A DNA stretch of 26,215 nucleotides from Saccoglossus kowalevskii (taxonomy: Eukaryota > Hemichordata > Enteropneusta > Harrimaniidae). The notes beneath the pieces were generated by a model, which worked only from the letters and a program-made list of their open reading frames with translations, ran no database searches and was not told where the DNA came from. The stretch is from positions 179,592-205,806 of the forward strand of contig NW_003109087.1 in NCBI RefSeq assembly GCF_000003605.2, given 5' to 3'. The stretch's first letter is position 1, and each line of letters starts with the position of its first letter. Made by a program: the position numbers and the translations under genes. Shown here one piece after another: positions 20,059-26,215 of this stretch.

Positions 20059-21914
20059 GTAAGTCGAATCCAGAATACATGGATTGAAAAATTGGTCCAT
20101 CGATGAATTGATACTTGTTTTGTTTTTTATATATTGTCACGTGACTCATATTGACTTTCGTTTTCACAGGATTATCTATTTTAAAGCGATATACGCTGAT
20201 AACAACTGTGTCTATGGTTGTTTTATTGCAGCTTGAATATGTGATGTTCAACACTTCCTTACCGTGAGTGTTTGTGATTTTTTTTTGTATTTAACTAAAA
20301 CAGGCTGTAGTGTTCGCTGTTCAAAATTTTGAGGCATTTGTTTTTTGGCTCGGTAGCCAAGTCTGCATTTACAAATGGTCTGGGAAATATTTATTGTTTT
20401 AGGCAATATTCACAAAATTAAAATATATTAATAAGCATTTTGTTGACGCAGAATTCGAGTACGCGTAAACACAACGTGACATAGTACAGAAAGATAACTC
20501 GCGGTAGTAACTATGGCTACGTCATCATATCCCTAGTGACCGTCTTGTTATTCATGGTATGGCATATTAATGTGATTTACCAGTCATTATTATCAAACAT
20601 TATAAATACAACCCAGGATAGATTAGCATGCTATATACATACACTGACAAATATGTTGTCAATACTGCCTTTGTGTTGTGTTATTAATAGCCATATCTTA
20701 TCTCGATGACAGTCCTTACAATGATTATATATGCAAGGCGTCAACCACGATGGACTCAGGCACAACATACAATGCAACTCCGGAATATGCAACACACTTA
20801 TAGCACGCGTCTGCATTCAGCACGTGCATGCAAACTCCGTTTCAAGCTATTCTAAACTCGGTTGTATCTCCATTTATTGTGTAGGACTAAAGATTCATAT
20901 CCACGAGATCTATCGACAAATATCGAAATATTAAACAGTTCGGAGGATTTTGGTTCGAAAGGAAGTTACAAATTATGCGAACCAGTGAAAAACTTTGTAT
21001 TCGTCAAAACAACCAAGACTGCCAGTACCACAGTGGGCGCTACATTGTACAGATACGGGTTGAAGCATAATTTAGTCGCTGCTCTTCCAGTGCCCCCTAC
21101 AGGCGTGGATTTGCACATAGAAGGTAACAAGGTTGACGTCACGACATATCCATGTACTGAGGTATTCCCTGGTTACAACTATATATCATCGCATCTACGC
21201 ATGTATAATCGTGAATCATTGGAAACAGTCATCCCAAACGCAACGTATATTACAATACTCCGTTCTCCGTATACTCAGTTCCGGTCTTCTTTTTATTTCT
21301 ACGCTGCCGACCGTACACTAAATCTAGAGAAATGGCGAAATCCGTTTGAAAAGTTCGTCAAAAATTTGACAAAATATCGCAAACCGTTACCACTGAGTCA
21401 CCAGTCTCGTAACGGTCAACTTTTCAGACTTGGTTACGACTGTGACCTTGTGTGTGATATTCCAATTGATCAAATAATACAGAAATTGGACAAGGAAATC
21501 GACTTAGTCATGATTACAGAATACTTAGACGAGTCGTTTGTCCTTTTGAAACAATTGATGTGCTGGAGTACAAAAGATATTGTTTATTATTCTTTGGCAC
21601 AGCGCCCTCGTGGTCACACGCCCATCACCAAGGGCATGGAAGCGATCATATCTAAATGGAACCGTCTCGATTTAATTCTGTATAACTATTTTAATCGCAC
21701 ACTGTGGCGTAAAATAGAGAAATATGACGGTGACTTTAAAGAGGATTTACGGTTATTTCGTGCAAAGCAAATTCAAATTGCCAACGAGTGTGCTTTCAAT
21801 AGTACGAACGATGCGTGCAAACTGAGTCAACTGAACGTTGGTCAGCTTAAGAAGCTCGTGGCAAAACTGCAATACAATAAGTTTTGCAGCAAGCAAAAAC
21901 AGATTTATATTTAG
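20052..21914 (+). CDS. Galactose 3-O-sulfotransferase (Gal3ST family), 376 aa, 3 exons
   Basis: Exons 20052-20058, 20170-20263 and 20885-21914 join in phases 1 and 2 to 376 codons plus TAG. The enzyme should transfer sulfate from PAPS to the 3-OH of terminal galactose on glycolipids or glycans in the Golgi lumen. Topology is type II: a short cytosolic tail with KR at 8-9, then a hydrophobic anchor at about 10-29. The 5'-phosphosulfate loop is FVFVKTTKTASTT (71-83), matching the KTHKTAS-type loop of GAL3ST1-4. The 3'-phosphate motif is ITILRSP (156-162) with Ser168/169. Further family matches are the FRLGYD block, ITEYLDESFVLLKQLMCW and FNRTLWRKIEKY. N-glycosylation sites include NAT at 152. 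It is somewhat shorter than vertebrate GAL3ST1. I cannot tell which vertebrate paralogue is closest or what the acceptor substrate is. Confidence 0.93.
20136..20145. promoter_or_regulatory. GTCACGTGAC E-box in Gal3ST intron 1
   Basis: Perfect 10-bp palindrome GTCACGTGAC in the 111-bp first intron, about 80 bases after the start codon. This is the consensus bound by TFEB/MITF/USF-type bHLH factors (CLEAR-type E-box). Binding in this organism is an inference. Confidence 0.4.
20170..20263 (+). CDS. Gal3ST exon 2: signal anchor
   Basis: A 94-bp exon between TTTTCACAG and CC/GTGAGTG reads LSILKRYTLITTVSMVVLLQ and continues LEYVMFNTSLP. It encodes the cytosolic KR and the single hydrophobic segment expected of a type II Golgi sulfotransferase. 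Phase 2 at its 3' end fits the acceptor TTGTGTAG at 20884, completing a Pro codon. Confidence 0.8.
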
Positions 21915-21945
21915 AAACAGGATAATGTAATATGAGCGACAGTTT

Positions 21946-21996
21946 AATAAACTGGAATATTTTTGAGACTGTCGTCTATTGTAATACATGAATAAA
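21946..21996 (+). terminator. Polyadenylation signals of the Gal3ST gene
   Basis: AATAAA occurs at 21946-21951, 31 bases after the stop codon, and again at 21991-21996. Either would give a very short 3' UTR. Confidence 0.6.
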
Positions 21997-21999
21997 ACT

Positions 22000-23820
22000 G
22001 CTGACACTACTGCAGTAGATGTATAGTTAGATTTTGAAAGCTCCTGGTTCACGAATGTTGGGAGTTGAGGTAATACGATTTCTATGCAATGATAGCAACC
22101 ATCAGTTCGGCTCATTGTATAGTGTGTCCGAGCACAACGCATTATTTGTATCCACCATATGCTGTATTTGCGTTGTTTCTGAACTACGGCGCCTTCTGCA
22201 ATTCGATTCCACTGCTAATCTAATTATGTTGTGTCAGCTGATTGTGCTGACCGTCGGCAACTACAGTAAGTGAATTGTAACGGTTAACACTACGCTGCGA
22301 ATGTAGGCAACATCGGGATCGACACATACACCCCAACCTTCCAATATAAAACCATTCAGATGATTATGAGTTATTATCAAATTTGAATTTTGTAACATGA
22401 ATCATCTGCCGTAAGCGGCGCTGATAACGTTGATATACTTACATTAATTTCAAATAACGCACCTGTTTAGTCTATGAATCGCGTCCCCTAGTGACGAAGC
22501 ATTTCGATAACGTAAATAGATGAAACGAAAGCCGTACTAAGCGTCGTTTCAATCCATAGTCGTCTATCTATGAAACTTGTGTTCTTTTCTTGGATAATTG
22601 TAAAGGAGTCTAGATGAGGAGGACAGTCAAATACCGAGAATGGTCGACTTGAATAATCGGGCGTCACCGATGCGCCCGTCACTAGAGGACGCGATTTGTG
22701 AGAATGGTGTATCATTCACGATATACTAGACTTTCAAATTAATTCAAACACATTTTATTCTGTGTTTGGTGCTGAGAACGTATGTTCCGAATCGATTCAA
22801 CCGTTGTTCTCCCGTGGTTACGTTCATATATTTAGTATAATAGCACCTCCATGTATCATAACAACACGTCACGGTTCTTAAAAACACCACGTTTATTTGT
22901 TTTGTTACACAGGGTAATTCACATGATGCAAAGACAATGTTGCCACAATACTCGTTAATTTTGTTTCACTAACGGTAAACTGGATGTGAAAATTATGGAA
23001 GCACGTGACATTATAAAGCACTGTCATCGAGATAGGACATAGCGATACATAACACATCACAACGGCAGTATTGAAAACATATCTGTCACTTGCATAGATT
23101 GTAATTATAATGTTGAATACGTGGAGTCAATAAAAAACGCTGTGTCACCAAATATACTATCTGCATCTAGAGATTTAACCTAATAATATACTAGTAATTC
23201 TGACATGCTTGACAAAAAAGTTAAATAAAAAAATGTATTTCGACGACCACCTCTGCAAGTTTAATCGATCTGACATGGTGTTTCAGCTTACAGGCTGGGC
23301 AGCGCTTACAATATTAATTTTAGAAAACACAATAATCACATTTCATTTTACATGTCAATTATATCATGATTCATTGTTTAATGGCATATATTTTATTAGT
23401 ACTGTAACAATATATTTTTTTTTTAACTTTAAGAAACAGAAACAACAAATGAAGAAAAAAAATGTATAAATAAATGGAATTTAAAAAAAAAGAATACAAC
23501 AACTAGGATATTATTTTAATCAAATTGAGGCATTAATATGAAATTGTTCCATTTTTTATGCTTTTTTCTCAAAGTTTTTTCGGACAGGGTCAAAACTGTG
23601 AAAAAATGTTGACTTGTGTCTAAATCAATAAATAAATGATACAAACAATGTTGATAAACTGTTCGCCTCATTTATTAGGTGGAATACTTGCGAAAGTCCT
23701 TATGTACAGAGTACGTACTGGCACTGTTACAACGAGCAGAAATTACCAATAAATCAACCACCTATACAGTTATGTACTATGAAGTTATAACTGTTTTAGG
23801 AGAACACGTGACAAGTAGTC
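22000..23820. other. Intergenic region, no gene seen
   Basis: No exon with family similarity was found. It contains an inverted repeat (22477-22696) and A-rich low-complexity stretches around 23210-23500. Short open frames on both strands have no recognisable domains. Confidence 0.5.
22477..22696. repeat. Inverted repeat with 20-bp arms
   Basis: The left arm AATCGCGTCCCCTAGTGACG (22477-22496) is the reverse complement, with one mismatch, of the right arm CGTCACTAGAGGACGCGATT (22677-22696). Inside lie smaller stems, GAAACGA/TCGTTTC (22522-22528 and 22544-22550) and CGGGCG/CGCCCG (about 22659-22677). It could be a small MITE or a structured regulatory segment; no clear target duplication was seen. 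Confidence 0.6.
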
Positions 23821-24336
23821 ATGCCGGATATAGAGCTAAAACCTTCAGAAATTTATTTTCTGCACGACTCAATAAGCTGCAATTTCCGAGACGGCACGTG
23901 TATCTTGGATACGTTCAGGGAATTGTATAAGAGAATAAACCCATCCCTGATTAAGAAGATTATTGTGTATAAGGCGAACTGTAAATGGTGGGTATACGAA
24001 GGAAATAGAAGACTTTATATTTACAAAATATTGGAACGCCTTGGAGTTGTGAAAACTATAACTGCACGCGAATTATGCAGAGTGGACCAATGTGCCATGC
24101 AGAATAGGAACACTAGCCAGAATGGGGGAACATCGGTACGTATACGCGGCGATCGACAGCTTGACATAAAAATTGGATCGATCATAAATGACTGGAAAGC
24201 ATTGACTGTACAGGGTGAGTATCTCGTTAACGGTTCTTCACATTCATTGTCACACTTAACGTCCACAGTGTGTTATTTTTTCTACGTACTCTTCCACTTG
24301 CAATGGGTAGGGTCTCTCACAGACTATCCACCGTGA
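23821..24336 (+). CDS. ParB-like GNRR-motif protein
   Basis: The frame reads MPDIELKPSEIYFLHDSISC, a FRDGTCILDTF block, then WWVYEGNRRLYIYKILERLG (56-75) and GGTSVRIRGD (102-111). The LKPSEI..S.DSI opening, a short helix, and a WWV.EGNRR motif followed by a helix match the ParB/sulfiredoxin-like nuclease fold. In bacterial ParB the corresponding signature is GERR. Small proteins of this layout occur sporadically as uncharacterised genes in animals and other eukaryotes. A donor GTGAGT at 24215 (phase 1) would end the exon at residue 131. Splicing to TTCCACAG/24388 would add 12 residues and stop at TGA, giving 143 aa; reading through gives 171 aa ending at 24336. ATG 23821 has G at -3. Conserved residues up to 111 lie before either ending. 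No activity is assigned. Confidence 0.6.
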   Translation: MPDIELKPSEIYFLHDSISCNFRDGTCILDTFRELYKRINPSLIKKIIVYKANCKWWVYEGNRRLYIYKILERLGVVKTITARELCRVDQCAMQNRNTSQNGGTSVRIRGDRQLDIKIGSIINDWKALTVQGEYLVNGSSHSLSHLTSTVCYFFYVLFHLQWVGSLTDYPP

Positions 24337-24429
24337 TTCCTCTCTTTTGTTTTATTGTATCGTTTTCGTCTCCTGTCTGTTCCACAGGATTGGGTCCGTT
24401 CATCTTGGCTGTTCCATCGAGTTGATTGG

Positions 24430-26000
24430 TTGGGCATTTTCATAGATTGGGCGTCCAGGTCGAGTCTGTTCTTTTATACAACGGGTTCGGACCGTCTCCA
24501 GAATTTATTCCGTTCTCGTATATGGAATCCAGTTAAGCGGACCGCACATTTACCATATTTTCCGGACACGAGCAAATCGAACATGGCCGACTGCTATGGG
24601 GTCATGTTGTACGTTACACTGTGTTGCCATTAGGAACTGTAATTTCCGGTTCAAAGTATCACGGCGAAGTAATTCAATAACCATTCATCTTAATTCGGTG
24701 ACCTGCTAAACGGACAATTTTACTGTTATGTAATATATTCGTTGTTGACGCCATGGTCACCATTGCTAACTGCGTCATTCCCACAATCCTTAGCGCTGCC
24801 ACCCATAAATCGCCGTGTAAATCCTATAACACATTTATGCAACTTATACAGCACGAGTAGAAATCAAGAAAGTAAGTTTTTATTTGTTTTGAATACCACT
24901 ATGGCGCCTTATCTGTTTTCCTGTAATCATACTGCAGCCATTGATTTTCTAGTACTAGTATATTGTAACTTTGTATTTTTGTTCATTTTTTACAGCCACC
25001 GTTAGACGGGCCGACAAAAACAACCAAATTATAGAAAAGAGTCGATAGTCATATCGCATACTTCGAGATCGTGATAAAAATGACCATTCCCTAAGCTCCA
25101 GTATTACGTATGAACCCAACCATATACCGGACACCATGGCATGCGTCAGTACGCCCTCACATACCGTTAGAATGCCAGAACTGGAAACAACTAGTCATGA
25201 GAATACTGATCCTCGTCCAACACCTTGAGTTTTTTCGCAAACATTGTCACACGTTTTCTCGACTTAATAACTGGCGCTTGGCATGTTGGTTATTATTATT
25301 ATTAGTAGTAGCGTTTGTGACTAGCGTCACTGAGATTGAGGTGCACATTGGAGTATATTGTATTCTCTTGGAACGCTCACTGCCTTACAAGTTGTGAGAA
25401 TGAGGGTGTAGTCGTAGAGAAAAAAATGGAACATTTTCTCATTATACTATTACACTTACTGAAACTAAATTAAATCAACTAGAAATAATATGTGTGTTTT
25501 TATGAGTTATTCATTGTGTATTTCCGTGTATATCATGTTTGTAATTAACTCAAATTTCTATCAACGTCTTACTTATTACTAGTATAAGTAACTGTTGTTA
25601 GCATTCTAGCTTGCTTTAGGTTTTAATTTCTTTGTCGAATATTAATCGGCAATATCGGTATTTTTTATGAGGTAATCTTCAAAAATGTGTCTTGCTTCAA
25701 TGTAATGTTTTTGAAGATTGTCAATCAACACAATTTTGTAAAATTAGTTACCATTTCCATCCATTTACGTAATATTGCCACGATTTCCAGTTCTCGATGT
25801 ATAGTCCAGTTACCCGTGCCCTGTTCCATTTTGCATGCTGATGTATTTGACGCTGATGCTGATGCTGCGGATGTATTTCACAACACCCACATTGCCTCTG
25901 TGATGCCGTGCAATATTACTCATACACTTTCAACGTTTAATCAAACTGTGAAAAGAAAAGCAATCTTCTACATAATCTGATCTTATTGGGCATTTTTTTA
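24430..26000. other. Intergenic region, no gene seen
   Basis: No supported exon. Open stretches (24742-25005, 25110-25397, 25687-25980) lack domains. It contains a (TTA)n run near 25290-25305, a GCTGAT triplet run near 25852-25866, and a stem TTACTTAT/ATAAGTAA at 25569-25591. Confidence 0.5.
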
Positions 26001-26180
26001 AACTTTTTTTATTCATTTAATTTATTTTTTTCCTTTAGTCATATATTTTGTTTTAAATTTAACACCTTTAACTTTAGTTATTTATTTTCTTATTTTATTT
26101 ATTTATTTTTGTTTTATTTAAAAAAAAATATTTCTTTAATTTTCTGACTACGATTCGCGGTCAGACAATTAAAAAAATAC
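26000..26180. repeat. T/A-rich low-complexity sequence
   Basis: Long runs of T and TTTATT/TTTTATT blocks with almost no G or C. It is probably eroded simple sequence or a poly-T-containing repeat end that continues toward the window border. Confidence 0.7.
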
Positions 26181-26215
26181 AGTAAATAAGAAAAATTAAT
26201 AATTAATATAATGCA

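Noticed and set aside
21753-22142. 129-codon minus-strand frame
   Set aside because: Mostly antisense to the conserved Gal3ST C-terminus and its 3' UTR; no domain.
25110-25397. 95-codon frame with a hydrophobic Leu/Val stretch
   Set aside because: The hydrophobic run comes from a (TTA)n microsatellite; no supporting gene structure.
1-26215. tRNA, rRNA, CRISPR arrays and bacterial operon signals
   Set aside because: No TPsiC-type GTTCGANTC block with matching arms, no rRNA-like stretch and no regularly spaced short repeats with unique spacers were seen. The window is clearly eukaryotic.

Overview
This is eukaryotic genomic DNA, A+T-rich, with small exons, GT-AG introns and AATAAA polyadenylation signals. 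The gene content (CUB plus hevein-like cysteine-rich modules, a ZU5-UPA-Death protein, a galactose 3-O-sulfotransferase, a mariner relic and a Tc1/mariner-type MITE) points to an invertebrate animal. A deuterostome such as a hemichordate, amphioxus or echinoderm is my best guess; a mollusc cannot be excluded. The organism call is an inference from gene families only.

Layout, left to right. (1) 35-771: a TATA motif and two perfect three-unit heat-shock elements, next to and overlapping a decayed mariner transposase with its right terminal repeat. (2) 1267-4205: plus-strand exons of a probably secreted protein with two hevein-like eight-cysteine modules, a Thr/Pro linker and a CUB domain. Exon phases are consistent throughout; both gene ends are unresolved. 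(3) 4450-10630: no convincing gene. It holds a 113-bp tandem duplication, a pyrimidine-biased tract, a 360-bp MITE with TA target duplications, a long palindrome, a GC-rich minisatellite of about 60-bp period that creates false ORFs, and a 0.7-kb dispersed duplication in two direct copies. (4) 12541-16749: a complete five-exon gene (890 aa) with an N-terminal coiled coil, ZU5, UPA, Death domain and acidic tail. (5) 20052-21914: a complete three-exon gene for a type II Golgi galactose 3-O-sulfotransferase (376 aa); its membrane anchor is encoded by two short exons. (6) 23821-24214 or beyond: an exon for a small protein with a ParB-like GNRR motif, of a kind scattered among animals and reminiscent of bacterial ParB folds. 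(7) 24430-26215: no recognisable gene, ending in T-rich low-complexity sequence.

The genes are independent monocistronic units and there is no evidence of a shared pathway. The extracellular protein and the Death-domain adaptor both belong to classes often expanded in invertebrate innate immunity, but nothing in the sequence links them. The most distinctive items are the ParB-like animal gene, the coiled-coil ZU5-UPA-Death architecture, the hevein-like/CUB combination and the mosaic repeat landscape between 5.8 and 10.6 kb.
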